DNA of 64,000 nucleotides from Actinoplanes philippinensis (GCF_900113015.1 NZ_FONV01000006.1:434001-498000), one strand, 5' to 3'; positions 15,389 through 24,537 are shown, counted from the first letter of the stretch. Program-made: numbers and translations. The notes: generated by a model from the letters alone, not told the origin.

Positions 15389-16924
15389 GTGGGTAACGCG
15401 CTGCTGGAGATGCGATCGATCTCCAAGGAGTTTCCCGGGGTCAAGGCACTGTCCGATGTGAGCCTGGTGGTCAACTCCGGCGAGATCCACGCCATCTGCG
15501 GGGAGAACGGAGCGGGCAAATCGACGCTGATGAAGGTGCTCAGCGGCGTCCACCCGTACGGCTCCTACTCGGGCGAGATCGTCTACCAGGGACTCCCGTG
15601 CCGGTTCGGTGACATCCGGGCCAGCGAGCACGCCGGGATCGTGATCATCCACCAGGAGCTCGCGCTGATCCCGGGCATGTCGATCACCGAGAACATCTTT
15701 CTCGGCAACGAGCCCCGCCGCTGGGGCCGCATCGACTGGAAGGCCGCCAACCACCAGGCGCTCGAGCTGATGCGCCTGGTCGGGCTGAACGAGGACCCGG
15801 ACACCCTGGTCAAGGACATCGGCGTCGGCAAGCAGCAGCTCGTCGAGATCGCCAAGGCCTTCGCCAAGGACGTCAAGCTGCTGATCCTGGACGAGCCGAC
15901 GGCCGCGCTCAACGAGAACGACTCCCGTCACCTGCTCGACCTGCTGCGCGGGTTCAAGCAGCGGGGCATCACCTCGATCATGATCTCGCACAAGCTCAAC
16001 GAGGTGGAGGCGATCGCCGACGCGATCACCATCCTGCGCGACGGGCGGACCATCGAGACGATCAGGGTCGCCGGTGGGGACGTCGACGAGGACCGGATCG
16101 TACGCGGCATGGTCGGCCGTGACCTGCAGAGCCGGTTCCCCGAGCACGAGCCGAAGATCGGCGAGGTGTTCTTCGAGGTTCGCGACTGGACGGTGCGGCA
16201 CCCGATCTCGGCCGAGCGGCTGGTCTGCAAGAACTCCAGCTTCACGGTCCGCCGTGGCGAGATCGTCGGGTTCGCCGGGCTGATGGGCGCGGGACGGACC
16301 GAGCTGGCGATGAGTGTCTTCGGGCGCTCGTACGGCGTACACCTCGGCGGAAAGATCTTCAAAGACGGTCGTGAGGTGGAGATCAGGTCGGTCGCCGAGG
16401 CGATCAGGAACGGTCTCGCCTACGTGAGCGAGGACCGAAAGGCGATCGGCCTGAACCTGCTCGACGACGTCAAGACCTCGGTCGTCGCCGCGAAGCTGTC
16501 GAAGATCACCCGGCACGGCGTGCTCGACGAGGCCGCCCAGTACCACGAGGCCGAGGGCTACCGGCAGAGCCTGCGGATCAAGACGCCGACCGTGGACGAG
16601 CCGGTCACCCGGCTCTCCGGCGGCAACCAGCAGAAGGTGGTCCTCGCGAAGTGGATGTTCACCGACCCGGACCTGCTGATCCTCGACGAGCCGACCCGGG
16701 GCATCGACGTCGGCGCCAAGTACGAGATCTACGGGATCATCCAGCGGCTCGCCGACGAGGGCAAAGGCGTGGTGCTGATCTCCAGTGAACTGCCCGAGCT
16801 GATCGGCCTCTGCGACCGGATCTACACGGTCGCCGAGGGCACGATCACCGGTGAGGTCGCCCGGCGCGACGCCGACCCGGAACTCCTGATGAAGCGGATG
16901 ACCTCGACCCGGAGCAACGCATGA
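15389..16924 (+). CDS. mmsA: Sugar ABC transporter ATP-binding protein (MmsA/GguA type)
   Basis: A 511-residue double-nucleotide-binding subunit of a CUT2-class monosaccharide importer. The first domain has Walker A GENGAGKST (about 37-45), the Q-loop IIHQELALIPG, and Walker B LLILDEPTAAL. The second has a degenerate Walker A (GLMGAGRTEL), the signature RLSGGNQQKVVLAKW and Walker B LLILDEPTRG. An IGVGKQQLVEIAKA signature in the first half is typical of GguA/MmsA. It powers uptake of sugars such as glucose, galactose, xylose or arabinose. Its ATG-overlapping junction with the permease (4 nt) shows tight coupling. GTG start. Confidence 0.93.
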   Translation: MGNALLEMRSISKEFPGVKALSDVSLVVNSGEIHAICGENGAGKSTLMKVLSGVHPYGSYSGEIVYQGLPCRFGDIRASEHAGIVIIHQELALIPGMSITENIFLGNEPRRWGRIDWKAANHQALELMRLVGLNEDPDTLVKDIGVGKQQLVEIAKAFAKDVKLLILDEPTAALNENDSRHLLDLLRGFKQRGITSIMISHKLNEVEAIADAITILRDGRTIETIRVAGGDVDEDRIVRGMVGRDLQSRFPEHEPKIGEVFFEVRDWTVRHPISAERLVCKNSSFTVRRGEIVGFAGLMGAGRTELAMSVFGRSYGVHLGGKIFKDGREVEIRSVAEAIRNGLAYVSEDRKAIGLNLLDDVKTSVVAAKLSKITRHGVLDEAAQYHEAEGYRQSLRIKTPTVDEPVTRLSGGNQQKVVLAKWMFTDPDLLILDEPTRGIDVGAKYEIYGIIQRLADEGKGVVLISSELPELIGLCDRIYTVAEGTITGEVARRDADPELLMKRMTSTRSNA

Positions 16925-18216
16925 GCCGCATACGAGACCTGCAGAAGAACCTCTTCGGGGGTACGACCTCCAACGCCCGTCAATTCGGGATGATCTTCAC
17001 CCTGGTGGCGATCATCGTGTACTTCCAGATCGCCACGAACGGGCTGACCCTCACCTCGGGCAACCTGATCGCGCTGACCCAGCAGTACGCGTACATCTCG
17101 ATCCTGTCCATCGGCATGCTGATGGTGATCGTCGCCGGGCACATCGACCTGTCGGTCGGCTCGGTCGCCGCGTTCGTCGGCATCGTCGTGGCCAAGGCCA
17201 TCCAGGAGTACGACGTGCCCTGGCCGGCCGGGATCGTCCTCGGCCTGGCCGTCGGCGCGCTGATCGGCGCCTGGCAGGGCTTCTGGGTCGCCTACATCGG
17301 AGTGCCGGCGTTCATCGTCACGCTCGCCGGGATGCTGCTGTTCCGCGGCGGCAACCAGTACATCGGCAACGCCGACACCGTCCCCGTGCCGGAGGGCTTC
17401 CGCACCATCGGCGCCGGATACCTGCCCGAGGTCGGCCCGGCCACCGGCTACAACAATCTGACGCTGCTGCTCGGCCTGCTGCTGTGCGCCGCGGTGATCT
17501 GGCGGGAGTGGCGCTCCCGGCAGGTCCGGCTGCAGATGGAGGGCGCCGAGCCGGCTCCGCTGTGGATCTCGGTGCTCCGGCTGGTGATCATGCTCGGCGT
17601 CATCGTCTTCGCCACGCTGCGGTTCGCCGGCGGACGGGTCGGCACCAGCTTCCCGGTCTCCGGCATCATCCTCGCCGTCCTGGTGATCGCCTATTCTTTC
17701 TACACCCGCAACACCGCCGGCGGCCGGCACATCTACGCCGTCGGCGGCAACGCCCGCGCCGCCGAGCTGTCCGGCGTCCAGCTGCGCCGGGTCAACTTCC
17801 TGGTGATGACCAACATGGGCGTGCTCGCCGCGCTCGCCGGGATGATCTTCGTGGCGCGGTCCGCGGCGTCCGGTCCGCAGGACGGGCTGAGCTGGGAACT
17901 CGACGCCATCGCGGCCGTCTTCATCGGCGGCGCCGCGGTCTCCGGTGGTCTCGGCACGGTCAGCGGCTCGATCGTCGGCGGTCTCGTCATGGCCGTGCTC
18001 AACAACGGGCTCCAGCTCATCGGCACCGGCTCCGACAAGGTCCAGATCATCAAGGGACTGTTCCTGCTCGGGGCGGTCGCCCTCGACGTCTACAACAAGC
18101 AACAGGGCCGCTTCTCGATCGTCGCGTCGCTCACGCGGCCGTTCCGTCGCGAGGATCCGCCCGCCCCCGCCGCTCCCCCGGCCCCCAGCCCCACCGGTTC
18201 CCTTTCGAGAAAGTGA
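16921..18216 (+). CDS. mmsB: Sugar ABC transporter permease (MmsB/GguB type)
   Basis: A 431-residue CUT2 permease with 10 or more membrane segments. Conserved family stretches include ISILSIGMLMVIVAGHIDLS (TM3 region), VPAFIVTLAGMLLFRGGNQY, and GGLGTVSGSIVGGLVMAVLN near the end. It is longer than xylose/ribose permeases (about 330 residues) because of the extra segments around residues 170-235, as in GguB. The start overlaps the ATPase stop (ATGA). The tail is Pro/Ala-rich and cytoplasmic. It forms the membrane channel for the importer. Confidence 0.93.
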   Translation: MSRIRDLQKNLFGGTTSNARQFGMIFTLVAIIVYFQIATNGLTLTSGNLIALTQQYAYISILSIGMLMVIVAGHIDLSVGSVAAFVGIVVAKAIQEYDVPWPAGIVLGLAVGALIGAWQGFWVAYIGVPAFIVTLAGMLLFRGGNQYIGNADTVPVPEGFRTIGAGYLPEVGPATGYNNLTLLLGLLLCAAVIWREWRSRQVRLQMEGAEPAPLWISVLRLVIMLGVIVFATLRFAGGRVGTSFPVSGIILAVLVIAYSFYTRNTAGGRHIYAVGGNARAAELSGVQLRRVNFLVMTNMGVLAALAGMIFVARSAASGPQDGLSWELDAIAAVFIGGAAVSGGLGTVSGSIVGGLVMAVLNNGLQLIGTGSDKVQIIKGLFLLGAVALDVYNKQQGRFSIVASLTRPFRREDPPAPAAPPAPSPTGSLSRK

Positions 18217-18224
18217 GCTGTTTG

Positions 18225-19334
18225 ATGCGTACCTCTTTGGCCAAGATCTTTGCAGTCGGCCTTGCCGCCGCCCTGGTGGCGAGCGGGTGCAACAACGACC
18301 GGGAAGGGTCGGCCCCGGCCGGCGGCTCGTCCGGGGCGCCGGCCGCCGGCTTCGCGAAGGACGCGCTGATCGGCGTGGCCCTGCCGTCGAAGACGTCGGA
18401 GAACTGGGTGCTCGCCGGTGACCTGTTCACCAACGGGCTCAAGGAGGCCGGCTTCCAGTCCGACGTCCAGTACGCCGGCGCCTCCACCACCGTCGCCGAC
18501 CAGCAGGCCCAGATCACCGCCATGGTGACCAAGGGCGCCAAGGTCATCGTGATCGGCGCGACCGACGCGGCCCAGCTGTCCACCCAGGTCGAGCAGGCCA
18601 AACAGTCCGGCGCCGTGGTCATCGCCTACGACCGGCTGATCACCAACACCACGAACGTCGACTACTACATCGCCTTCGACAACTTCAAGGTCGGCCAGTT
18701 GCAGGGCCAGGCGCTGCTCGACGGCATGAAGGCCAAGAAGGCGACCGGCCCGTGGACCATCGAGCTGTTCTCCGGCTCGCCGGACGACAACAACTCGGGT
18801 GTCTTCTTCAACGGCGCCATGGAGGTCCTCAAGCCGGCCATCGAGAAGGGTGACGTGATCGTCGGCTCCGGCCAGACCGACGTGAAGCAGACCGCCACCC
18901 AGGGCTGGAAGGCGGAGAACGCGCAGAGCCGGATGGACTCCCTGCTCACCTCCACCTACACCAGCAAGACCCTGGACGGCGTGCTCTCCCCCAACGACAC
19001 CCTGGCCCGCGCGATCATCACCTCGGTGAAGGGCGCCGGCAAGCCGATCCCGGTCGTCACCGGCCAGGACTCCGAGGTCGAGTCGGTCAAGTCGATCATG
19101 GCCGGTGAGCAGTACTCGACGATCAACAAGGACACCCGCAAGCTCGTCGCCGAGACCATCAACATGGTCAAGACGCTGCAGACCGGGGCCACCCCGCAGG
19201 TCAACGACACCAAGTCGTACAACAACGGCGTCAAGGTCGTCCCGGCCTACCTGCTGCCGCCGGTCATCGTGACCAAGGCCAACGCGGCCGAGGCGTACAC
19301 CGACGACCCGAAGCTCGCCCCGCTCACCAAGTAA
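18225..19334 (+). CDS. chvE: Sugar-binding lipoprotein (ChvE type)
   Basis: A 369-residue periplasmic-binding-protein-like lipoprotein. The signal peptide has lipobox VASGC with the lipidated cysteine near residue 23, then a Gly/Ser/Pro linker. The mature part is a type 1 sugar-binding fold: DALIGVALPSKTSENWVLAG, QQAQITAMVTKGAKVIVIGA, VIAYDRLI and VLSPNDTLARAIITSVKGAG. Asn/Asp/Arg residues in YDRL and the SPND/GQDSE segments belong to the usual sugar pocket. Residues GQTDVKQTATQGWKAENAQ are typical of the ChvE/multiple-monosaccharide group. It starts 9 nt after the permease stop and delivers sugar to MmsAB. A strong terminator follows. Confidence 0.92.
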   Translation: MRTSLAKIFAVGLAAALVASGCNNDREGSAPAGGSSGAPAAGFAKDALIGVALPSKTSENWVLAGDLFTNGLKEAGFQSDVQYAGASTTVADQQAQITAMVTKGAKVIVIGATDAAQLSTQVEQAKQSGAVVIAYDRLITNTTNVDYYIAFDNFKVGQLQGQALLDGMKAKKATGPWTIELFSGSPDDNNSGVFFNGAMEVLKPAIEKGDVIVGSGQTDVKQTATQGWKAENAQSRMDSLLTSTYTSKTLDGVLSPNDTLARAIITSVKGAGKPIPVVTGQDSEVESVKSIMAGEQYSTINKDTRKLVAETINMVKTLQTGATPQVNDTKSYNNGVKVVPAYLLPPVIVTKANAAEAYTDDPKLAPLTK

Positions 19335-19343
19335 CCCCCCACC

Positions 19344-19383
19344 GCGACGGCCCGGCCTCCCCGTTCAGGGGCCGGGCCGTCGC
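19344..19383. terminator. Terminator of the sugar ABC operon
   Basis: A perfect 14-bp GC-rich stem (GCGACGGCCCGGCC at 19344-19357 paired with 19370-19383) with a 12-nt loop lies 10 nt after the chvE stop. It closes the operon. Confidence 0.8.
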
Positions 19384-19463
19384 CGTTCCCCGGCCGGCAG
19401 GTCCCGGGTGCTGTCGCCCGGCCGTCGGGACAGCTCCCACGACCAGCCGGACGGGTCTGCCGG

Positions 19464-20024
19464 TCAGGGGCGGGGACGCAGCCCGTCCAGGGCGATGTCG
19501 AGCACCCGGCGGCGCTGGCCGTCGTCGACGAAGGCGGCCGAGCTCAGGCCGGAGACCAGGCGCAGGACGTCGTCGAAGACCGCGTCGGGGCGGACCTCGC
19601 CGGACTGCTGGGCGCGGGCGAAGAGGGGTTCACCGGCCGCATACATGACGGCCCGGCAGGCGCTGAACATCTCCGAATCGCGGTTGAGCAGGTCGACGAT
19701 CGCGCGTTTGGTGGCGACGTAGTCGACGAAACGCTCCAGCCAGGCCCGCAGCGCCGGCCACGGCGCCTGGTCGGCGACCGCTTCGGCGGCCGCGCTGAGC
19801 TGGGTGACCTCCTCCACATACACGGCCTCGATCAGATCCTGCCGGGTCGGGAAGTTGCGGTAGAGCGTGCCGACGCCGACGCCGGCCGTCTTCGCGATCT
19901 CCTCGAGGGAGGTGTCGGCGCCGTTGGCGGCGAACGCGGCGCGGGCGGCGGTCAGGAGCGCGTCGAAGTTGCGCCGGGCGTCGGCCCGCTGAGGCCGGCG
20001 CACCGTGATCGGCGTCTCGGTCAT
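19464..20024 (-). CDS. TetR-family repressor of the adjacent MFS efflux gene
   Basis: A 186-residue TetR regulator. The N-terminus is basic (RRPQRADARRNFDALLTAAR), with HTH EEIAAGVGVGTLYRNFPT-like residues at about 38-62 (seen as LEEIAKTAGVGVGTLYRNF). The C-terminal domain matches the SbtR/YdeS-like group (FVDYVATKRAIVDLLNRDSEMF). ATG 20024 is chosen because the domain begins directly after it; the open frame further upstream crosses the operator. It faces the DHA2 transporter over two stacked palindromes, so it should repress that gene and itself. Confidence 0.88.
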   Translation of the reverse strand: MTETPITVRRPQRADARRNFDALLTAARAAFAANGADTSLEEIAKTAGVGVGTLYRNFPTRQDLIEAVYVEEVTQLSAAAEAVADQAPWPALRAWLERFVDYVATKRAIVDLLNRDSEMFSACRAVMYAAGEPLFARAQQSGEVRPDAVFDDVLRLVSGLSSAAFVDDGQRRRVLDIALDGLRPRP

Positions 20025-20043
20025 CCGTAAACCCCTTGCGAAT

Positions 20044-20059
20044 CGGAGGCTAGCCTCCG
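20044..20059. promoter_or_regulatory. Operator 1 of twin pair (TetR/MFS)
   Basis: CGGAGGCTAGCCTCCG, a perfect 16-bp palindrome 20 bp upstream of the tetR ATG. It shares the GAGGC-NN-GCCTC core with a second palindrome whose centre is exactly 22 bp away, about two helical turns. Confidence 0.75.
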
Positions 20060-20067
20060 GTAATGTG

Positions 20068-20079
20068 GAGGCATGCCTC
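20068..20079. promoter_or_regulatory. Operator 2 of twin pair, covering the MFS start codon
   Basis: GAGGCATGCCTC, a perfect 12-bp palindrome containing the ATG (20073-20075) of the MFS gene within its right-central bases. Its half-site matches operator 1. A start codon inside an operator implies a leaderless or very short-leader transcript. Confidence 0.65.
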
Positions 20080-21488
20080 GACTTTACCAGGCCACGCCAC
20101 GGACGACCTTCGCGGTTCTGGCCGCGGCCGCCGCCGCGTTCGCGCTGATGCAGAGCCTGCTCACCCCGGTCCTGCCGACCATCCAGCAGGACCTGCACAC
20201 CTCCACCGGCACGGTCACCTGGGTGCTCACCGCCTGGCTGCTCGCCGCCTCGGTCGCCACCCCGTTGATGGGCCGGGTCGCCGACATCATCGGCAAGGAC
20301 CGGACCCTGCTCGTCGCGCTCGCCGCCATCGCCCTCGGCTGCCTGATCGCCGCGCTCGCCCCGAGCATCGGCGTGCTGATCGCCGCCCGGGTGCTGCAGG
20401 GCCTCGGCGCCGCCGTCTTCCCCGTCTCGTTCGGGATCATCCGCGACGAGTTCCCGCCGGACCGGGTGGCCTCCGCCATCGGCACCCTCGCCGCGGTCAT
20501 CGCCACCGGCAGCGGCGTCGGCATCGTGCTGGCCGGGCCGATCGTCGGGTTCCTCGACTGGCGGTGGCTCTTCTGGATCCCGATGGCTGTGGTCACCGTG
20601 GTCGGCTTCGTGGCCTGGCGGGTCATCCCCGCGTCACCGGTGCGCAGCCCCGGGCGGATCAACATCGTGTCGGCGGTGCTGCTGGCCGGGTGGCTCGTCG
20701 CCCTGCTGCTGCCACTGAGCAAGGGCGCCGTCTGGGGATGGGGCTCCGGGCGTACCATCGCGTTGTTCGCCCTGGCCATCGCCCTGCTGGCCGGATGGAT
20801 GGCGGCCGAGTTGCGCGCCGCCGAGCCGTTGATCGACATGCGGATGATGCGTCTGCCCGCGGTCTGGACCACCAACCTCGCCGCCATGCTCTTCGGCGCC
20901 GCGATGTTCGGCGTGTTCGCGTTCCTGCCCCAGCTCATGCAGGTCCCGGCGGCTTCCGGGTACGGGTTCGGCGCGTCCGTGACCGGCGCCGGCCTGCTGA
21001 TGGCCCCGATGCTGGTGGCGATGGCGGTGTTCGGTTCGCTCAGCGGCCCGCTGACCCGGTGGGTGAGCAACAAGGCGCAGCTGCTGTGGGGCTCGGCGAT
21101 GGGCACCGCGGCCTGTCTCGTGCTGGCGCTGGCCCATGGTCACAAGTGGACGGTCTCGCTGGCCGCCGGGGTGTTCGGCATCGGTCTCGGGCTCATCTAC
21201 TCCTCGATGATCAACCTGATCGTGCAGGCCGTCCCGCGGCACCAGACCGGTGCGGCCAGCGGCATGAACACCAACATCCGCACCATCGGCGCGTCGATCG
21301 GCACGGCCCTGGTCAGCGCCATCGTCACCGCGCATCCGGGCGCACACGGCCTGCCCGCGGAGACCGGCTACACGATGGCGTTCCTGCTGCTGGCGGCGGC
21401 GAGCGCGGCCGCCTTCGGGGTGTCGCTGCTCGTGCCGGGCCGCGCGACGGCCGCGGTCGAGGCCGCTCCGGCGCTGGTCCGGGCCTGA
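20073..21488 (+). CDS. MFS efflux transporter, DHA2 (EmrB/QacA) type
   Basis: A 471-residue 14-segment drug:proton antiporter. The motif A loop is ATPLMGRVADIIGKDRTLL (about residues 68-86), motif C-like VLQGLGAAVFPVSFGIIRDE follows, and GSGVGIVLAGPIVGFLDWRWLFWI is the TM5-6 antiporter signature. The second half shows the DHA2 GAASGMNTNIRTIGASIGTA segment. It probably exports an amphiphilic or antibiotic-like compound. The ATG lies in operator 2 of the facing TetR gene, so expression is directly controlled by that repressor. The first residues (MPRLYQATPRTTF) precede TM1. Confidence 0.9.
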   Translation: MPRLYQATPRTTFAVLAAAAAAFALMQSLLTPVLPTIQQDLHTSTGTVTWVLTAWLLAASVATPLMGRVADIIGKDRTLLVALAAIALGCLIAALAPSIGVLIAARVLQGLGAAVFPVSFGIIRDEFPPDRVASAIGTLAAVIATGSGVGIVLAGPIVGFLDWRWLFWIPMAVVTVVGFVAWRVIPASPVRSPGRINIVSAVLLAGWLVALLLPLSKGAVWGWGSGRTIALFALAIALLAGWMAAELRAAEPLIDMRMMRLPAVWTTNLAAMLFGAAMFGVFAFLPQLMQVPAASGYGFGASVTGAGLLMAPMLVAMAVFGSLSGPLTRWVSNKAQLLWGSAMGTAACLVLALAHGHKWTVSLAAGVFGIGLGLIYSSMINLIVQAVPRHQTGAASGMNTNIRTIGASIGTALVSAIVTAHPGAHGLPAETGYTMAFLLLAAASAAAFGVSLLVPGRATAAVEAAPALVRA

Positions 21489-21510
21489 TGCGGCGCTGCT
21501 AGCCTACGTC

Positions 21511-21999
21511 GTGCGGACGTTGAAGATCATCTTTGCGGCTCTGGTCACCCTGGCCGTGGTGACGGGGTGCGGCCTGTTCAAGGACACGCCCGAGGAGAAG
21601 TTCCAGAAGGAGATCGAGGAGATCCTGGAGAAGCCCGCCGTCTTCACCGTGTTCCTCGACGACGAGGCGACCGAGCCGGAAAGGACCGCCCTGCGGAGCT
21701 GGCTGGAGAAGCAGCCGGATGTCGTCGCGGTCGCCTTCGAGGACAAGGCCGCGGCCTACGAGCGATTCAAGCAGCTCTGGCCCGACGACCCGGATTTCAT
21801 GAAGAACGTCGAGCAGGAGTATCTTCCCGAGTCGTTCCGCACGACGGTGTCCGACTACACCGCCGTCCGGGAGCTTCGCGACAGCCAGGCCGCCAAGGAC
21901 CTGGAGGCGATGCCCGGCGTCCGGAAGGTGGTGTTTCCCTGCACCACCGTGGAGGAGTGCCGGGACAAGGCGCCCTCCGCCGTTCCGCGTCCCTCATGA
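21511..21999 (+). CDS. Lipoprotein with FtsX-like extracellular domain
   Basis: A 162-residue exported lipoprotein. GTG start, short signal ending VVTGC with the lipidated Cys near residue 20. The mature domain (about 45-150) matches the FtsX outer lobe and the protein at 13573: TVFLDDEATEPERTALRSWL, AAYERFKQLWPDDPDF, LPESFR, LEAMPGVRKVVFPC. A cysteine pair near the end (PCTTVEEC) may form a disulfide. Unlike FtsX it has no permease domain. It lies 22 bp after the MFS gene but has no clear link to it, and its last 6 nt overlap the convergent gene at 21994. Confidence 0.75.
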   Translation: MRTLKIIFAALVTLAVVTGCGLFKDTPEEKFQKEIEEILEKPAVFTVFLDDEATEPERTALRSWLEKQPDVVAVAFEDKAAAYERFKQLWPDDPDFMKNVEQEYLPESFRTTVSDYTAVRELRDSQAAKDLEAMPGVRKVVFPCTTVEECRDKAPSAVPRPS

Positions 22000-24228
22000 G
22001 CGAGGAGCGGCCGTGCTCGCCGGGGCCGGGGCCGGCGCCGCCGCACGGTCGATGCTCTCCCACATCGCCTCGTCGGACCAGTAGCCGGTGTGGCGGCGCA
22101 GCGGCGGCATCGGCTCGCCGGCGACGTACCAGGAGGTCGCCGGGTCCGGCAGGGGCACGTCGACGTCGCGATGGCCGATCGGGCCGCCGATGTAGTCGGT
22201 CCGATAGGAGAAGTTGAGCCAGCGGCACTTCAGCCGGTCGAACAGGGCCGTGTCGATGTAGGCGGGGAAGCCCCAGCCGTACAGGGTGGTCAGCGGCGAG
22301 CCGAAGGTGATCAGCACGGTGCCGGACGGGTCGCGGAGCTGGGCCAGGGCGGCCGCCGCCAGGACACTGCCCTGGCTGTGGCCGACCAGCAGGACCCGGG
22401 CGCCGCTGTCGCGCAGCCACCGGATCCGGCGTTGCAGGTCGGGGACGGCGCGTTCGGCGTAGCAGGGCGGGGCGTACGGGTGGAAGGCGCGCGGCCAGAA
22501 CGTGCCGACATCCCACAGGACACCGACCCAGCGGCGGGCGTACGGGTGACGCCAGCCCCATCGCAGCAACGCGACACCGGTGGTCGGGATCAGCACGGCC
22601 AGCCACACCGCCAGTTCGTCGTCGGCCCGGGACAGATCCCGCACGCTCGCGGGCAGCACGGCGACGACCAGGATGCTCACCGCCATCCCGGTGAGCAGGT
22701 ACCGGATGTCGGGGGTGAAGCGGGCCAGCTCCCGTGCCCGCGTGATCGACCGGACCCACGCCCACGTCTGCCGTCGGCAGGCCGGCGTCAGGTTCTCGGA
22801 CGGCAGCGCGCTGCGACGCCACGTGTCGAACGGCGGTGGTGGCGCCGGCTCGGCGGCGGCCCGTCCGGCGTACTCCCCGATGACCGGCGCGGTCCGGTCC
22901 CCGAGTCCCGCGGCGACCCAGCGCGCCGCCTGGACCAGCAGGAACAGCACGAGCACCGCACCCGGAGCCAGCGTGAGCCACGGCGTCACCTCACGCAGCG
23001 CCGCGAACATCGCGATCCGGCCGCCGGCGCCCTGGCCGGCGGCGGCGAGCGAGCCGTCGAGAAATTTGACGGCGCCGAGGGACTTGCCGACGGCGATCAG
23101 GGAGCCCAGTCCCACGCCGTTGGTGCTGAGGAGACTGAGCACGGCCACCACGAACGGCGCCGCCTGCCAGGTCGAACCCGCCTGCCGGAAACCGAGCCGC
23201 CGGACCAGCACGATCAGCGGCATGAGAAGCACCCGCGCGAACACCGAGGCGACAACCAGGGCGAGGGTGACGACAGCGACCAGACCCATGCCGGGCAGGT
23301 GACCGGGGACCGTGGGGGGAGGCTCCGCGAACCAGACGCACGCCGCCACGACGGCCAGCGGCACCGGCGCCGCCACGGTCAGCGGCAGCACCAGCCGGTC
23401 GCCCGCCGCCTCGCACGCCAGCAGCACCGTCGCGGCGGCGAGCACCACCGCCGCGCCGGCCGCGCCGGCCGTGAGCGCCGTGCCCGCGTGACCGGGGACG
23501 AACCCGCCGACGTAGGCCAGCAGGAGGGTCAGCCAGGCCACCCCGGCGCAGAGGTGCAGCCGCCCGAGCCGCCGTACCGTCGCCTCGCCGTCGAAGAACC
23601 GGGGGTCGGCCACACCGTCCGGCAGGGCGGCCGCACTGCCCCGCGCCGGGGCCCGGCCGACCGCCCCGACCGGGGTGACGTCCTCGTAGCGGCTCCGCGT
23701 GCGGCGGGCCAGCAGTCCGATCACCAGCAGGTTCGCCAGCACCAGCAGCGCGCCGGCGACGACCCGCCGCCCCGTCGGGCCGGGCACGTGCAGCACCCGC
23801 TTGGGCCAGAGCCACGACGGGTCGCGCTCCTGGCCGCAGAACTGGTACGCCCACACGTCCATGGCGATCATCGCGGTGATCAGCAGCAGGTTGAGGGTGA
23901 CCGCGAGCGCCGCCAGCCGGGCGCAGGCACGGTGCACCGGGAACGCCCACCGGTCCCGCCGCACCCGGGCCGAGCAGGTCCAGCCGGCGACGTTGGCCAG
24001 CATGAACGGAAAGAGCAGCAGCCACAGCACCCGGGAGCTGCTGCGTGAGGTCATGCCACCCCAGCAGTACGCCTCGACCTCGCGGCCCCGGACCGGGTCG
24101 GTGGCCACGTAGAACCCGGCGATCCGGTCACCCCACACCTGACGGAACCGGGTGGTGCCCAGCAGGGCGGCCGGAGAGGCGCCACCCACACCGTGCACCC
24201 GCAACTCAATCGTCCGCACATTCCACAC
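21994..24228 (-). CDS. Large integral membrane protein with lipase-like alpha/beta-hydrolase segments
   Basis: A 744-residue protein. The N-terminus (RTIELRVHGVGGASPAALLG) and a later ARVLLVGHSQGSVLAAAALAQ segment, with nucleophile-elbow serine in GHSQGS, resemble split parts of an alpha/beta hydrolase. Between and around them lie about ten membrane segments (residues 65-90, 110-130, 155-180, 235-330, 345-400, 425-450, 520-560). Predicted hydrolase residues therefore sit on the cytoplasmic side. Similar proteins in actinobacteria are annotated only as hypothetical or lipase-like membrane proteins. GTG 24228 is used; GTG 24219 is possible. It follows a short TPR-like ORF by one base. Confidence 0.72.
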   Translation of the reverse strand: MWNVRTIELRVHGVGGASPAALLGTTRFRQVWGDRIAGFYVATDPVRGREVEAYCWGGMTSRSSSRVLWLLLFPFMLANVAGWTCSARVRRDRWAFPVHRACARLAALAVTLNLLLITAMIAMDVWAYQFCGQERDPSWLWPKRVLHVPGPTGRRVVAGALLVLANLLVIGLLARRTRSRYEDVTPVGAVGRAPARGSAAALPDGVADPRFFDGEATVRRLGRLHLCAGVAWLTLLLAYVGGFVPGHAGTALTAGAAGAAVVLAAATVLLACEAAGDRLVLPLTVAAPVPLAVVAACVWFAEPPPTVPGHLPGMGLVAVVTLALVVASVFARVLLMPLIVLVRRLGFRQAGSTWQAAPFVVAVLSLLSTNGVGLGSLIAVGKSLGAVKFLDGSLAAAGQGAGGRIAMFAALREVTPWLTLAPGAVLVLFLLVQAARWVAAGLGDRTAPVIGEYAGRAAAEPAPPPPFDTWRRSALPSENLTPACRRQTWAWVRSITRARELARFTPDIRYLLTGMAVSILVVAVLPASVRDLSRADDELAVWLAVLIPTTGVALLRWGWRHPYARRWVGVLWDVGTFWPRAFHPYAPPCYAERAVPDLQRRIRWLRDSGARVLLVGHSQGSVLAAAALAQLRDPSGTVLITFGSPLTTLYGWGFPAYIDTALFDRLKCRWLNFSYRTDYIGGPIGHRDVDVPLPDPATSWYVAGEPMPPLRRHTGYWSDEAMWESIDRAAAPAPAPASTAAPRS

Positions 24229-24229
24229 T

Positions 24230-24523
24230 TTATCGGTGTAAAGCGGAACAATCGGCCAGACCGGCGGTCGCTCGCGCCTCCGCGCAGGGCTGCCGCCGCT
24301 CCGGGGCCACCGCCAGCGACCGCTCGTACTCCGCCCGCGCCGCCGTCCCCTCGCCGGACCGCAGCAGCGCGGTCGCGAAGTCGTACCGCAAATCGGCCTC
24401 GAAGTTGACCTCCCCCGCCCGCCGGGTCACGTCGAGCGCCCGCCGGCTGCGCTGAATGCCGACCGGCGCGCTCGCCCGCAAGTGCTCGTCGCCCGGCCGC
24501 AACGCCCGGGTGGAAATCGGCAC
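24230..24523 (-). pseudogene. TPR-like C-terminal remnant of a regulator
   Basis: A 97-residue frame whose residues 25-92 read like one or two tetratricopeptide repeats from the C-terminus of an AfsR/SARP-type or LuxR-type regulator (RSRRALDVTRRAG, YDFATALLRSGEGTAARAEY, then ARATAGLADC). It is far too short for those regulators, and its first 20 residues do not fit, so a decayed fragment is the simplest reading. It could still be expressed as a small TPR protein: its stop is only one base from the start of the downstream membrane protein. Confidence 0.5.
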
Positions 24524-24537
24524 GCCGGTCGGTCCGG

